Notes: a model not told the origin generated them from the sequence alone. Positions 1 to 10,147 are shown, counted from the first letter of the stretch. The stretch is DNA of 64,000 nucleotides from Acetobacter aceti (GCF_002005445.1 NZ_CP014692.1:558001-622000); one strand, 5' to 3'. Numbers and translations are program-made.

Positions 1-80
1 AACACGGGTCAGGTCCTGAAATACACTCAGAACAGAAGAGGCCAGTGAGCCTGATCGTCCAGCAGGGAGCATTGACGAAC

Positions 81-1457
81 ATGACGAAAAAGCGGGTAGC
101 AGTCATTGGGGCGGGTCCAAGCGGACTGGCTGCTCTGAGAGCTTTCAGTACGGCGCGCAAGCAGGGACATGATGTTCCTGAAATCGTCTGTTTCGAGAAA
201 CAGCCGTCGGCGGGTGGTATCTGGAACTACACCTGGCGTACAGGTCTCGATGAATATGGAGAGCCGGTGCATGGAAGCATGTACCGTTTTCTGTGGTCAA
301 ACGGTCCAAAGGAAGGCCTTGAATTTTCGGATTATTCCTTCGAAGAGCATTTCGGACGACCCATTCCTTCCTATCCGCCGCGTGCCGTGCTGCTCGATTA
401 TATTCTGGGGCGTATGAAACGTGATGATCTGCAGGGCGATATGCGTTACAATACGCCGGTCCGGGATGTACAGTGGGATGCTGACGCAGACAATTTCACC
501 GTAACAGTTGAAGATCTTGCGAACAGTCACGTTTATTCAGAGCGGTTTGACTATGTCATTTGCGCTTCCGGTCACTTCTCCACACCCAATGTTCCGACTT
601 TTCCGGGTTTCGATCTGTTTCCCGGTCGTATCCTGCATGCCCATGATTTCCGGGATGCCAACGAATTTACGGGTAAGGATATCCTGCTGGTCGGCAGTTC
701 GTACTCTGCGGAGGATATTGCATCCCAGTGCTACAAGTATGGAGCGAAATCGATCATTTTCTCCTATCGTTCCCGTCCTCTTGGCTTTGACTGGCCGGAA
801 GGGTTCTCGGAACACCCTCTTCTTGAAAAAGTTGATGGAAACATAGCCTATTTTAGTAATGGAGAAAGCCGAAAGATAGATGCCATTATTTTATGCACCG
901 GATACAAGCACCATTTTCCATTCCTGCCTGATGCCTTGCGTCTGAAAACAAATAACCGTCTGTATCCGCTGGACCTGTACAAGGGTGTCTGCTGGATCGA
1001 CAACCCAAAGCTCCTTTATCTCGGAATGCAGGATCAGTATTACACATTCAACATGTTTGATGCGCAGGCCTGGTTTGCCCGCGATGTAGTTATGGGACGT
1101 CTTGAACTCCCTGCGGCGGCGGATATGACGGCGGACACGCATGTATGGCGCAGGCGTGAAGAAGCCCTTGAAGACGCTTATCAGGAGATTGATTTTCAGA
1201 CCGATTACGTGCGTGATCTGATGAAATACACTGATTATCCTGCGTTTGATCTCGATAAGGTGGCTGAGATCTTCAAGGAGTGGAAGCATGATAAAGCTGA
1301 AGGCATCATGACTTTCAGGGATCGCAGTTATCCCTCCGTTCTGACCGGGACAATGGCGCCTCCGCATCATACGGTATGGATGAAAGCGCTGGATGACTCT
1401 CTCGAGGCTTTCCTCGCTCCTGCTGCCAATCCAAAGCACAAGGTGGATGCAGACTGA
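81..1457 (+). CDS. tmm: Trimethylamine monooxygenase (flavin-containing monooxygenase)
   Basis: Oxidises trimethylamine to trimethylamine N-oxide with NADPH, FAD and O2 in the cytoplasm. The FAD-binding GAGPSG lies at residues 10-15, an FMO-type [11 protein letters not shown] motif near residue 182, and the second Rossmann motif GSSYSAED at about 205. Many stretches ([52 protein letters not shown]) are characteristic of bacterial Tmm rather than generic FMOs. The length, about 458 residues, suits the family. An upstream GTG at 45 is in frame, but the ATG at 81 has a GGGAG-like site about 12 bases before it and gives the conserved N-terminus. It stands first in a run with the dmm genes, which supports methylated-amine catabolism. 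The TMAO demethylase (tdm) is not in this window. Confidence 0.9.
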   Translation: MTKKRVAVIGAGPSGLAALRAFSTARKQGHDVPEIVCFEKQPSAGGIWNYTWRTGLDEYGEPVHGSMYRFLWSNGPKEGLEFSDYSFEEHFGRPIPSYPPRAVLLDYILGRMKRDDLQGDMRYNTPVRDVQWDADADNFTVTVEDLANSHVYSERFDYVICASGHFSTPNVPTFPGFDLFPGRILHAHDFRDANEFTGKDILLVGSSYSAEDIASQCYKYGAKSIIFSYRSRPLGFDWPEGFSEHPLLEKVDGNIAYFSNGESRKIDAIILCTGYKHHFPFLPDALRLKTNNRLYPLDLYKGVCWIDNPKLLYLGMQDQYYTFNMFDAQAWFARDVVMGRLELPAAADMTADTHVWRRREEALEDAYQEIDFQTDYVRDLMKYTDYPAFDLDKVAEIFKEWKHDKAEGIMTFRDRSYPSVLTGTMAPPHHTVWMKALDDSLEAFLAPAANPKHKVDAD

Positions 1458-1652
1458 AGACAGTTCGGGACATCAGGGGTTATCAACATGAGCTCCTGAG
1501 TCTCTTTGAAAGGTTTTTTATTGCCGTGATATTTTCTTTGTAAGAAAAACTTATATCTCCGATAATGAAATCGGACTGCATGGTTTTCTTGCGATATTTG
1601 TTGCGATTTCAATTCGAAATGAAGGCTCGATGAGCCGGGAGAAACTGCAAAC

Positions 1653-2786
1653 ATGACCACAAGCTGGCGTTCAAGCATCCTTGCCGACCGTCACCGTGCC
1701 CTTGGTTCCGGCCTTGAAGACTGGAACGGCATGGCGACAGCCTGGAGTTATTCAACCGATGTTCGGGATCATCATGTCGCCGTGCGCACGAAGGCAGGCC
1801 TGATGGATGTATCCGGACTGAAAAAGGTCCATCTTGTCGGACCGCATTCAACAGCCATTCTTGATTATGCTACCAGCAGGAATCTCCAGAAAGTTACGCC
1901 AGGCCGTTCGGTCTATGCCACCGCTCTCAATGATTCCGGCAAGTTCATTGATGACTGTGTTCTCTACCGCACCGGTCCCAATAGCTGGATGGTGGTGCAT
2001 GGAGCCGGGTCATTGCATGAAATGCTGTCACAGGCGGTTGTGGGGCGTAACGCCGTCATGCTGTTCGACGATGATCTGCATGATCTGTCGTTGCAGGGAC
2101 CGGTGGCGGTAGATTTTCTTGAGCGTCATGTCCCGAACATTCGGCAGCTCAACTACTTTCATCACATGCAGACAACACTCTTCGGCGCGCCCGTCATGAT
2201 TTCCCGGACGGGTTATACCGGAGAGCGCGGGTATGAAATCTTCTGCAAGGGTGTGGATGCGCCTCTGATCTGGGACAGCATTCTTGAAGATGGAAAGAGT
2301 GACGGGATTGTTCCTGTCTGCTTTACCGCGCTCGATCTGTTGCGTGTGGAAAGTTATCTGCTTTTCTATCCCTATGACAATTCAGAAATGTACCCTTTCG
2401 AACAGGATCTGGCGGGAGATACGTTGTGGGAGCTTGGTCTGAACTTTACCGTCAGTCCCGGCAAGACGCATTTCCGTGGCGCTCCGGCGCATTTTGCGCT
2501 CAAGGGAAAAGAGCGTTTCAGGATCTTTGGCTTGCTGCTGGATGGCGATGTGGCGGCCAGGGAAGGTGCGGCTGTTTATGATGGTGAGAGCAAGGTGGGC
2601 GTGGTCACCTGCGCCATGGTTTCGAAACTGACAGGAAAATCAATGGCGCTGGCCCGGATGGACGTGCCTTACGCCACAGCGGGAAAACGGATTGTAGTGC
2701 GTTCCGGCGATGTGGAACTGCCGGGTGTGACCCACACGCTGCCGTTTGACGATCCCGAGAAAAAGAAACGGACAGTCAAAGGATGA
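1653..2786 (+). CDS. dmmD: GcvT-like aminomethyltransferase of dimethylamine catabolism (DmmD-like)
   Basis: The 377-residue protein has the GcvT/YgfZ folate-binding fold. Visible marks are the LMDVSGLKKVHLVGP segment near residue 50, SRTGYTGERGYEIF near residue 185 and a C-terminal barrel with G-V-V-T-C. In marine Rhodobacteraceae a GcvT-like gene, dmmD, precedes dmmABC, and its product is thought to transfer the released one-carbon unit to tetrahydrofolate. The order here (tmm, this gene, then the demethylase subunits) fits that role better than a glycine-cleavage T protein, since no gcvH or gcvP is nearby. It is separated from tmm by about 195 bases and may be in the same transcript. A generic aminomethyltransferase or sarcosine-dehydrogenase-like role remains possible. 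Confidence 0.75.
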   Translation: MTTSWRSSILADRHRALGSGLEDWNGMATAWSYSTDVRDHHVAVRTKAGLMDVSGLKKVHLVGPHSTAILDYATSRNLQKVTPGRSVYATALNDSGKFIDDCVLYRTGPNSWMVVHGAGSLHEMLSQAVVGRNAVMLFDDDLHDLSLQGPVAVDFLERHVPNIRQLNYFHHMQTTLFGAPVMISRTGYTGERGYEIFCKGVDAPLIWDSILEDGKSDGIVPVCFTALDLLRVESYLLFYPYDNSEMYPFEQDLAGDTLWELGLNFTVSPGKTHFRGAPAHFALKGKERFRIFGLLLDGDVAAREGAAVYDGESKVGVVTCAMVSKLTGKSMALARMDVPYATAGKRIVVRSGDVELPGVTHTLPFDDPEKKKRTVKG

Positions 2787-2831
2787 CGCGCTCTTCCCAT
2801 CCACGATCATGCTGAAAAGGAAAAGGGTCTT

Positions 2832-3377
2832 ATGGGAACAAGTGAGCTTCCGTACCGGCCTCTGACCTTCGACACCGATGGACGGCGTCATCTGTTCGTT
2901 CGTGAAAACGGGATGCTGGCGTTTCCGGAAGGTGTGCGGCCTGCTGTGTTCGAGGTCTGGACTATCGAACACAGCAGTCTGGTCAAAGTAGAGCCTGATA
3001 CGGGTGATGTACAGATGCGCTCTACCGCTGATCTTCTGGAAAGGCTGGTTCATCGTCTGGCACGTGAAAAGGTAGGGCTCCGGCTGTATGCAGCGGGTCG
3101 TCCGGATTTTCTCGCGAAAGTGGCGAAAGTTGCCGATGAGGCTGGCCTGTGTAGTGGAGAAATCATGCTTGGTGAGCCGGTTGGTCCCGAACGGCGGGTG
3201 TTCTGCGTGCATTGCGACACTCTTCACGACGGAGTGAGTGGTGACACGCTGATGTGTCAGGGGTGCGGCACGAAGCTCTCTGTGCGTAATCATTATTCCC
3301 GTGCGCTCGGTGCTTACATGGGGGGCGGTGAACCGGCAGTGGTGATTGCGGCGATGGAGGCGGTTGCTCATGGCTGA
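2832..3377 (+). CDS. dmmC: Dimethylamine monooxygenase small subunit (DmmC-like, zinc-ribbon-like)
   Basis: A 181-residue protein with no clear catalytic motif except a C-terminal metal-ribbon pattern: CVHC near residue 119 and CQGC near residue 142, two CxxC pairs about 22 residues apart. Its place between the GcvT-like gene and the ferredoxin-type reductase, next to a DUF3445 subunit, matches the third component of dimethylamine monooxygenase (DmmABC). A GGAAAAGG-type site precedes the ATG. Its last bases overlap the start of the next gene (ATGGCTGA), so the two are probably translationally coupled. The letter C is assigned by elimination: A is the DUF3445 protein and B the reductase. Confidence 0.65.
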   Translation: MGTSELPYRPLTFDTDGRRHLFVRENGMLAFPEGVRPAVFEVWTIEHSSLVKVEPDTGDVQMRSTADLLERLVHRLAREKVGLRLYAAGRPDFLAKVAKVADEAGLCSGEIMLGEPVGPERRVFCVHCDTLHDGVSGDTLMCQGCGTKLSVRNHYSRALGAYMGGGEPAVVIAAMEAVAHG

Positions 3378-4320
3378 ACGGATGGGATTCCCCACGTCGA
3401 TTGAGCGTGTCGAGAGACTGACGCCGACATTGCGACGATTTGTGCTCCGGGCGCAGAAGCAGGCGTTACCGCCTGTATCGCCAGGAAGTTATGCTACTCT
3501 TGAATTCGGGGATGGAGAGAAAGTTTACAAGAACGCCTACTCGATTGTTATGCGTTCGGAAGACGGACTGGAACTGACAGTGATTGTGCGGCTTGCGCCG
3601 CAGTCACGTGGCGGCTCGCGGTTCCTGCATGAAAAGGGCCAGCCGGGGTTGCCGGTGTGGATCGGAAGCGTCGCGAACCTTTTTCCAATTGTGAAAACAG
3701 CGAGGCGTCACCTTCTTCTTTCTGCTGGTATAGGGATCACCCCCTTTCTGTCCTATCTGAAAAAAATGCGCTCTATTGGAGCAGATTACACATTGCATCA
3801 TTTCTGTCGCCCGGAAGAGCGCTCAGCCTTCGACGCATTGCTGTCAGAACAGGATCAGACGCGCGTTTTTGTGCATACCGGATTGCCGTCAGAAGTCGGT
3901 CTTGCTGACTGGTTGCGGGACGAGTCGATCGCCACCCATGTCTATTTCTGTGGGCCTGAAGGATTCATGAAATGGGTGGAAGAAACCACGCACAAGCTCG
4001 GTTTCGCTCCGGGGAAAGTGCATTCCGAACATTTCTTTGTGCCGGAAGGTGGACGGCCATTTGAAGTCATCCTTGCCCGCAGCGGACGAAGGGTGTCGGT
4101 CAAGGCCGATGAAACCCTGCTGGAAGCGCTGGAACTGGCGGATGTGGACGCGCCGTGCATGTGCCGTGGCGGTGCCTGTGGCGCCTGTGAAGTGACCGTG
4201 CTTGGCGGTCAACCAGACCACCGTGACCATGTGCTGACGGAGGCGGAACGCGCCTCGGGCAACATTATTCTTACCTGTGTGTCCCGTGCGAAAACGGACA
4301 CGCTCACTCTTGATCTTTAA
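3370..4320 (+). CDS. dmmB: Dimethylamine monooxygenase reductase subunit (PDR-family, FMN and 2Fe-2S)
   Basis: Phthalate-dioxygenase-reductase-type electron-transfer protein. The flavin domain comes first (PGSYATLEFGD, KNAYSIV), then an NAD(P)H domain (LLLSAGIGITPFLSYL, YFCGPEGFM), and last a plant-type 2Fe-2S domain with the cysteine pattern CMCRGGACGACE followed by a fourth Cys in ILTC. It should pass electrons from NAD(P)H to the DUF3445 oxygenase subunit. The ATG at 3370 overlaps the dmmC stop, which is a better start than the upstream in-frame GTG at 3346. It ends 12 bases before dmmA, whose AGGAG site overlaps this gene's stop region. All four cluster cysteines are present. Confidence 0.8.
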   Translation: MAERMGFPTSIERVERLTPTLRRFVLRAQKQALPPVSPGSYATLEFGDGEKVYKNAYSIVMRSEDGLELTVIVRLAPQSRGGSRFLHEKGQPGLPVWIGSVANLFPIVKTARRHLLLSAGIGITPFLSYLKKMRSIGADYTLHHFCRPEERSAFDALLSEQDQTRVFVHTGLPSEVGLADWLRDESIATHVYFCGPEGFMKWVEETTHKLGFAPGKVHSEHFFVPEGGRPFEVILARSGRRVSVKADETLLEALELADVDAPCMCRGGACGACEVTVLGGQPDHRDHVLTEAERASGNIILTCVSRAKTDTLTLDL

Positions 4321-4331
4321 GGAGACCAGTC

Positions 4332-5375
4332 ATGAGCGGCCAGACGCAGATCCGGGACAGTTACCGTCCTCCGTTCCGGGTAGATAACAGCGAAGAAACC
4401 ATTCTCAGGTTTCCTTTTCCTTTTCCGGAAGACAATTACATGTACTCGATGAATATCGAGCCGCATGTGAAAGGCGGCCCGGTGGAGGCCATGAGTCACA
4501 CCTTCGATGTGGATGAGCATTACATCGGTGAGTGCGCGGAAAAAGCGCGTATTCTTGCGGAAGACCCCAAACGCTGCATGGTGTTGCCGCACATGCGTGA
4601 TGCGGAGTGGGATTTTCTTGAGCTGGGTATGGACAGTCTGTCATCAGACTATCCTGAGCATTTCACTCTGAAGAAAGAGGGGAATGACTGGAGTTGGGAA
4701 AATCATCTACTGAATATCAGCCAATCCTTTGTATTTGGCGACGCAGCGACACTGCCTCTGGCGCCTTTCGAATATATGGCGCGACAGATGCAGGGTGATT
4801 TTACGCTTCATGACCAGCGTGAGAACGATCTGTGGATGGACGGGGGCATGGTCACGTCGCAGGCGGACTGGTCCCTGAAATTCGATATGGGCATGTCTTT
4901 TCGCCAGTGGCACGCGCCGGTCCCCAAAGCCTCTGAAATGGGTATTTTTGATCGCGGTCTCAGGTTCCTGCTGATGCTTCAGTACGGACGACCGGTCAGG
5001 CGGCTGAACTGGACGATGACGATCAATCCCCGGCTTGATACTTCGCCGGAAAATTACATGATCTGGGGGGAGGATCGCGCATCCGTCACGGCTGAAAACG
5101 TGGCGGAAAAAGTGCATCTGCGTGTGGAGCTTCAGACGCTCTACCGTCTGCCACGATCAAACGCGGTCCTGTTTGCAATCCGGTGTTATCTGATGCCGAT
5201 AAAAGACATCATGACAGTACCGAAATGGCGAAAACGGCTACATCGCGTTCTCCGTGATCTCGATCCGGCTCTGGCTTCCTACAAGGGGCTGGATCTTTTC
5301 CGTCCCACGGTTGTCGAGTTTTTACGTCCGTATGATGATGGCGCGCCATTATCGTCAGGCATTCAGTCAGTCTAA
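4332..5375 (+). CDS. dmmA: Haem-dependent oxidative N-demethylase, DUF3445 (DmmA-like)
   Basis: A 347-residue protein of the DUF3445 family, the haem-binding catalytic subunit of dimethylamine monooxygenase. Visible family marks are the N-terminal PPFRVDNSEETILRFPFP region, LPHMRDAEWDFLELG near residue 78, a central LRRE-type area (VHLRVELQTLYRLPRSNAVLFAIRCY split across residues 256-286), and the conserved C-terminal region. It catalyses NADPH- and O2-dependent demethylation of dimethylamine to methylamine and formaldehyde, with DmmB and DmmC. A strong AAGGAGAC site sits 9 bases before the ATG. It is the last gene of the cluster. Glutamine or N-methylglutamate-pathway genes for methylamine are not seen downstream. 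Confidence 0.78.
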   Translation: MSGQTQIRDSYRPPFRVDNSEETILRFPFPFPEDNYMYSMNIEPHVKGGPVEAMSHTFDVDEHYIGECAEKARILAEDPKRCMVLPHMRDAEWDFLELGMDSLSSDYPEHFTLKKEGNDWSWENHLLNISQSFVFGDAATLPLAPFEYMARQMQGDFTLHDQRENDLWMDGGMVTSQADWSLKFDMGMSFRQWHAPVPKASEMGIFDRGLRFLLMLQYGRPVRRLNWTMTINPRLDTSPENYMIWGEDRASVTAENVAEKVHLRVELQTLYRLPRSNAVLFAIRCYLMPIKDIMTVPKWRKRLHRVLRDLDPALASYKGLDLFRPTVVEFLRPYDDGAPLSSGIQSV

Positions 5376-5844
5376 GATTTTTTCTGAACGTGATGCTGTG
5401 CTGGGATCTCCCTGTAATTATAAATATTCTCTGTGATTTGTAGCGCAGCGGTCATGAAGAATCGATTTTCAAGCAATGGTGTCATCATAAAGGATGTCTT
5501 TGGGGTATTTTTCTGAAAAACCAGTTTTCAAAAACAGATCATATCCGGAAATCCTGTTTTGTTGTCAGTGGCCTGTTTCAGGGTGCATTTGGAAATTCAT
5601 CATCTGATGCTGAACCGGCCTTGCGGAGCACACGCATGACGCTCTGAAATGCCGGCTTTTCGTTATTCTTCTGTTGGTGCAGAGAACCACTTCCATACTT
5701 GGTTCGAGCCTCTAAGTCGTTTCCAAAAGGCTTCTCGGGCGGATTTTAAGGAAGTCATTTGAGCGATACATCTGTGGCCGATGAGAAGTAGCACCTTACC
5801 GACCACAGGATTGCAGCTCTTTTGCCGCTTGAGCCTTTCCAGTC
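5376..5844. other. Intergenic region between convergent dmmA and dctA
   Basis: About 470 bases lie between the convergent ends of dmmA and dctA. A loose GC inverted repeat (CCGGC... near 5612 and GCCGG near 5652 followed by TTTT) could be part of a transcription terminator. A 79-codon minus-strand open frame at 5663-5902 runs into dctA in another frame and ends in a Trp-rich stretch (VWKWFSAPTEE). I do not recognise it, and it has no convincing ribosome site. Confidence 0.35.
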
Positions 5845-7212
5845 TTAATGAAAGCTGGGTGTATTTTCCGGCAGTACTGCGTCCTGCCCGGATACGTTGC
5901 ACCCTGCTGTGTCTATTTCCGGAGGGGGCAGGCGGCCTGCCAGGGCATCCTGCAGTTTGTTCATATCAAGGGCGCCTTCCCAGCGTGCCACCACGATGGT
6001 TGCAACGGCGTTACCGACGATGTTGGTCAGGGAGCGACATTCGGACATGAACTTGTCCACTCCGAGAATCAGCGCCATGCCTGCCACGGGAATAGACGGC
6101 ACGACGGACAGTGTCGCAGCCAGCGTGACGAAACCTGCTCCTGTGACGCCTGCCGCTCCCTTGGAACTGACCATGGCGACGAGCAGCAGGGCCAGTTGCT
6201 CTCCGAGCGAGAGATGCACATCCGTTGCCTGCGCCACAAACAGGGCGGCAATCGTCATGTAGATGTTGGTGCCATCAAGATTGAAAGAGTATCCCATCGG
6301 CACGACCAGACCGACGATGGGGCGGTCGCAGCCTGCGGCTTCCAGCTTGGACATTAGAGTGGGGAGCGCGGACTCTGATGAGCTTGTTCCCAGAACGATC
6401 AGCAGTTCTTCACGCAGGTAACCCAGAAGCCGGATGATTGAAAAGCCACACAGCCGGGCAACAATGCCCAGAACCAGAAGGATGAACAGGATCGAGGTGA
6501 AATAGAATGTGGCTACCAGCCAGATCAGGCTGATGACGGAGCCGATTCCAAACTTGCCGATGGTGAACGCCATGGCGCCGAAAGCGCCGATAGGAGCCGC
6601 CAGCATGACGATCCGCACCACGCCGAACACAAGTTCGGTCAGTTGCTTGAACAGCTTGAGAACAGGCTCGCCACGCGGTCCCATATGCGACAGGCTGATA
6701 CCGAACACGATGGCGACGAACAGGACCTGAAGGATCTCTCCGGATGTGAAGGCGCTGGCGGTTGTGGTCGGGATGATCTGCAGCAGGAAGTCCGAGAAGG
6801 AATGCTCCTTCGCCCGCTCGACATAACCGCCGATACTGGTCGTATCAAGGGAACGGACGTCCACATGCATTGACGCGCCGGGCTGTACGACGTTGGCGAT
6901 CACCATGCCCACAATCAGGGCGAGGGTCGAGAAAAACAGAAAGTAGGCCATGGCTTTCGCGCCGATGCGTCCAGCCTTTCCAAGATTGCCCATCCCGGCA
7001 ATGCCCGTGGAGACAGTCAGGAAGATGACCGGTGCGATCACCATTTTCACCAGTTTGATGAAACCGTCGCCCAGAGGACGTACGGCCGCCCCCAGTCCGG
7101 GATCGAAATAGCCAAGCAGCACACCCGCCACCACGGCGATCAAAACCTGCACGTACAGGCTTTTCCATGGTTTGCGTCGAGGGGATGGGGAGGAGGTTTC
7201 TGTCATTATCAT
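5845..7212 (-). CDS. dctA: C4-dicarboxylate/proton symporter DctA
   Basis: Inner-membrane symporter of the DAACS family that takes up succinate, fumarate and malate. The 455-residue length fits. Signature segments are [22 protein letters not shown] near residue 55, the serine-rich motif [10 protein letters not shown] in the middle, [25 protein letters not shown] and the [20 protein letters not shown] region that is typical of DctA rather than GltP. About eight hydrophobic segments are visible. The start at 7212 has an AAGAG site close upstream; an in-frame ATG two codons later is also possible. It stands alone, convergent with the dmm genes. Confidence 0.92.
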   Translation of the reverse strand: MIMTETSSPSPRRKPWKSLYVQVLIAVVAGVLLGYFDPGLGAAVRPLGDGFIKLVKMVIAPVIFLTVSTGIAGMGNLGKAGRIGAKAMAYFLFFSTLALIVGMVIANVVQPGASMHVDVRSLDTTSIGGYVERAKEHSFSDFLLQIIPTTTASAFTSGEILQVLFVAIVFGISLSHMGPRGEPVLKLFKQLTELVFGVVRIVMLAAPIGAFGAMAFTIGKFGIGSVISLIWLVATFYFTSILFILLVLGIVARLCGFSIIRLLGYLREELLIVLGTSSSESALPTLMSKLEAAGCDRPIVGLVVPMGYSFNLDGTNIYMTIAALFVAQATDVHLSLGEQLALLLVAMVSSKGAAGVTGAGFVTLAATLSVVPSIPVAGMALILGVDKFMSECRSLTNIVGNAVATIVVARWEGALDMNKLQDALAGRLPPPEIDTAGCNVSGQDAVLPENTPSFH

Positions 7213-7399
7213 GGCTCTTTTGAGTAGTCCCGTCGGGGAGAGTTCTTGTTGTTTATTGGCCCTGTCACAGCAGCAAGACGGCAGGCGTAATGGTTGCGAT
7301 AACAGGACAAAGGCTCTGCGCCAAATTTTGAGGCACTTTCTTGTTTTGTTCTGATTTGTTAGAGGGGAGAATTCGATCGATCAGAAAGTACGGCAAGTC

Positions 7400-8662
7400 A
7401 TGGTTCCAACATCTGCGGGCTCCCCTGAAACCGGTCTGTGGATTGGGCTGTTGGCGTGTGCCGGTCTGGTGATCTTCGTTCTACTGTTCATTCTCGTGCG
7501 TTACCGTTCAACTTCTGGTGGGGAGAGCGACAGTGACCTGTTGGCCCGGCTTTACGTGCTTGTGGAGAGAGAGGCCGGACTGCGCTATTCCGAAGCGGAA
7601 CAGCAGCGGATCAGACTGGCGGAAACCGAACGGGCGCTGATTGGCCGCGTCGAGCAGATGCGGGCTGAGCTTATGGAGCGGGTGGCGCATCTTTCCGGTG
7701 CGCTCGGCAAGGATCAGGCGGAGGCCCGTGCGGTTCAGTCGGAGGCGCTCAGGGAAATGGCGGAAGCGAGTGCGCTTCAGCTGAACGCCATTCGGGGAGC
7801 TGTGACAGAGCAGCTGCATGCTGCGGTTGAGCGTCAGATGCAGACCTCATTCCAGCGGGTGCTGGAGCAGTTCTCGGCCATGCAGAAAGCCATGGGCGAA
7901 GTGTCTGCGATGACGGCGCAGATTGGCGACCTCAAGCGCCTTTTTGGCAATGTCAAAACACGCGGAGGCTGGGGGGAGGCGCAGTTGAGAGCCATTCTGG
8001 AGGATGTCCTGCCTCCCGGCACCTTTGAAGCCAACCGTCGCCTTGGGCAGGGGCGCGAGGTCGTCGAGTTTGTTGTGCGGATGCCTGTTCGGGGGCCTAA
8101 CCCGCCGGTGTTGGCCATAGACAGCAAATTTCCGACAGAGGCTTATGAACGGCTTCTCGATGCTGTGACGCAGGATGACAGGGATGCGGAGCGCGGTTCA
8201 CGCCGGGCTCTGGAAAACACAGTGAAGATGGAAGCCCGTAAAATTGCTTCCAAGTATATCGTGCCGCCGGAAACGGTGGAGTTTGCGGTGCTCTATCTGC
8301 CAACAGACGGTTTGTATGCGGAAGTGGCGCGGGCTCCGGGATTGATTGACGAGATTGGACGCACGTGTCGCGTGCTGATCATGGGACCGTCGCTTATGCC
8401 CGCGCTCCTGCGCACTATTCATCTCGGTTATGTCACGCTTTCTCTTGAGGAGCGGACGGATACGATTGCCCATCTGCTGGGCTCGACACGGCAGGAAATG
8501 CTGAAAATGGACGGTGTTCTCGAAAAACTGTCCCGCAATGCCCAGTCGATGAGTTCGACAATCGAGGACGCGCGGCAGCGGACACGGGTTGTGGCGCGCC
8601 AGTTGCGCAGCCTCGATACGACTGACGATGGTGGGGCGTGGCACGAACCTTCGGCTGGATGA
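7400..8662 (+). CDS. rmuC: DNA recombination protein RmuC
   Basis: The 420-residue protein has an N-terminal membrane anchor (residues about 12-34), a long alanine- and glutamate-rich coiled coil, and a C-terminal RmuC domain with KTRGGWGEAQLRAILEDVLP, AIDSKFPTEAYERL and FAVLYLPTDGLYAEV. The D-S-K part recalls the restriction-endonuclease-like core of the family, which is linked to limiting DNA inversion and recombination. The gene is monocistronic, and no partner gene is adjacent. The length matches alphaproteobacterial RmuC. Confidence 0.92.
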   Translation: MVPTSAGSPETGLWIGLLACAGLVIFVLLFILVRYRSTSGGESDSDLLARLYVLVEREAGLRYSEAEQQRIRLAETERALIGRVEQMRAELMERVAHLSGALGKDQAEARAVQSEALREMAEASALQLNAIRGAVTEQLHAAVERQMQTSFQRVLEQFSAMQKAMGEVSAMTAQIGDLKRLFGNVKTRGGWGEAQLRAILEDVLPPGTFEANRRLGQGREVVEFVVRMPVRGPNPPVLAIDSKFPTEAYERLLDAVTQDDRDAERGSRRALENTVKMEARKIASKYIVPPETVEFAVLYLPTDGLYAEVARAPGLIDEIGRTCRVLIMGPSLMPALLRTIHLGYVTLSLEERTDTIAHLLGSTRQEMLKMDGVLEKLSRNAQSMSSTIEDARQRTRVVARQLRSLDTTDDGGAWHEPSAG

Positions 8663-8699
8663 TCCGTTGACGTCGTCTTGTGAAGGATGACGAGAAGCA

Positions 8700-9089
8700 G
8701 ATCGACGTTGCTGTTTTCGAAAGAGACCCCTTTTTTTTGCGCTCCGCCGTCTTGTGGTGACCCCTGATGTTCGTGCCATCCAGACAAAGTCATACCGAGC
8801 GCCACGCCCTGTTGGTCCTGAACCCGTTCGAGCAGATGTTCTCACACATCCAGTTTCGCCCGGCGGATGAAAAGCTGTGCCGCCCGCCACCAAGGCCCCA
8901 GTTCAGTGGGGATAATCCGCCCTTTCGCGCCATTCTCATGACGCCAGAAAATCGCTGCTATCGTATCGTGCGCCGCAGATCATGGGGCGGCGTCTTGCTC
9001 CGCGGGCGAACCGCCTCAATCAGAGGTTTCCAGATCGCCCCTGTCTCGTCCGTAAAAGTGCCGGTTCCGTCTCCTTCTGCCATCCCCAT
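8700..9089 (-). pseudogene. Remnant of an IS5-family transposase
   Basis: Read from the minus-strand ATG at 9089, the frame gives an IS5-type transposase N-terminus: ETGAIWKPLIEAV, PHDLRRTIAAIFWRHENGAKGR, ELGPWWRAAQLFIRRAKLDV. A stop codon stands where the family has a Trp in the VWERLL part, and the frame then shifts before a DGTNIRGHHK-like DDE region. Only about 130 codons remain, ending against rmuC. No inverted repeats were found. It is a decayed insertion sequence distinct from the intact IS5 element at 10222. Confidence 0.75.
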
Positions 9090-9154
9090 AATATGGACGA
9101 GGTTTCAAGATCTAATAGACTATGCCACTACTTGTAAAGTATTCAGTCAGATTT

Positions 9155-10147
9155 TTACTGTAGATGTTGAGTTTCAGGAGAAGCCTTCTCAAATAGATAC
9201 TTTACTGAAGAAATCATCAAAAAAACAGCAATCTGCACAATACAGGCCCGATGATACAAATCCAAAGCCTTGCGAATATCAGCAGGTGTTGCTTCCTGAC
9301 GGCCATCTCCGATCCAGCGCACAGGAGCAGGTGTGCCGTTGTAAAAACGAGGTCCACCGATTGACAGGCCAAGTGCTCCGGCCATGGCTGCTTCCGGCCA
9401 GCCAGCATTGGGTGAGCTGTGATGGCGGGCATCCCGACAGATAATGCGGAGAGCGGTTTTCCAGTCCAGTCCGGAAATAAAAGCGGCCAGAACAATCCAG
9501 AATGCAGAAAGTCGTGAAGCGGGCAAATTGATGAGATCGTCCAGCCGGGCTGAGGTCTTGCCAAACGCTTCATAACGCTCGTTACGATGACCGATCATGC
9601 TGTCCGCTGTGTTTACGGCTTTATAAAATACGGCTCCCGGTAGCCCGCCGAGGGTGGACCAGAGTGCGGGAGCGACAACACCGTCCGAGAAGTTTTCTGC
9701 GAGTGTCTCGATGGTGGCGCGGCAGATGGCTGCTTCATCCAAAACGCTGGTGTCACGCCCCACAATTCTCCCGACGGCTTGGCGCCCTTCCTGCAAACCG
9801 CCTTCTTCGAGTGCAAGCGCGACGGCTTTGACATGATCGTGCAGGGAGCGTTGCGCCAGGCAACAGCTTGCCAGAATACCGCACGGTAGAGGTGCTCGAC
9901 GTAAACTCCGCGAAATTGCAACAGCGAGACCGACTGGGACGGCAGTCAGAACCCCGGCGCTCAAGGCTCCGGTTGCAATTCTTTTGCGGCGTGAAAAAGC
10001 CGGTCGATTCAGGTGCCGTTCAAGTGTCGAGATCAGTGTCCCTTGCCACATGACCGGGTGCCGGATGACAGAATAAAGACGCTTCGGGTAGCCGAACAGC
10101 CCTTCAGTCAGAGTGGCTATGAACGCAATCGCAGGAAAAAATGGCAT
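9155..10147 (-). CDS. cobD: Adenosylcobinamide-phosphate synthase CobD/CbiB
   Basis: Integral membrane enzyme of cobalamin biosynthesis that attaches the aminopropanol (or its phosphate) arm to adenosylcobyric acid. Conserved segments are KAVALALEEG, GRDTSVLDEAAICRATIETLAENFSDGVVAPALW, FYKAVNTADSMIGHRNERYEAFG, ARLDDLINLPASRLSA and SPNAGWPEAAMAGALG. Several hydrophobic helices are visible. The ATG at 10147 gives a typical 330-residue length; another in-frame ATG at 10201 adds 18 residues, and neither has a strong ribosome site. An IS5-family element is inserted just upstream, so the native promoter is probably displaced. No other cob genes are in the window. Confidence 0.88.
   Translation of the reverse strand: MPFFPAIAFIATLTEGLFGYPKRLYSVIRHPVMWQGTLISTLERHLNRPAFSRRKRIATGALSAGVLTAVPVGLAVAISRSLRRAPLPCGILASCCLAQRSLHDHVKAVALALEEGGLQEGRQAVGRIVGRDTSVLDEAAICRATIETLAENFSDGVVAPALWSTLGGLPGAVFYKAVNTADSMIGHRNERYEAFGKTSARLDDLINLPASRLSAFWIVLAAFISGLDWKTALRIICRDARHHSSPNAGWPEAAMAGALGLSIGGPRFYNGTPAPVRWIGDGRQEATPADIRKALDLYHRACIVQIAVFLMISSVKYLFEKASPETQHLQ

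Noticed and set aside
5663..5902. 79-codon minus-strand frame after dctA
   Set aside because: Overlaps the dctA end in another frame, has no ribosome site and no recognised relatives; noted only as part of the intergenic entry.
8767..9444. 225-codon plus-strand open frame
   Set aside because: Covers the IS5 transposase remnant and the end of cobD, both on the minus strand; the translation has no family wording.
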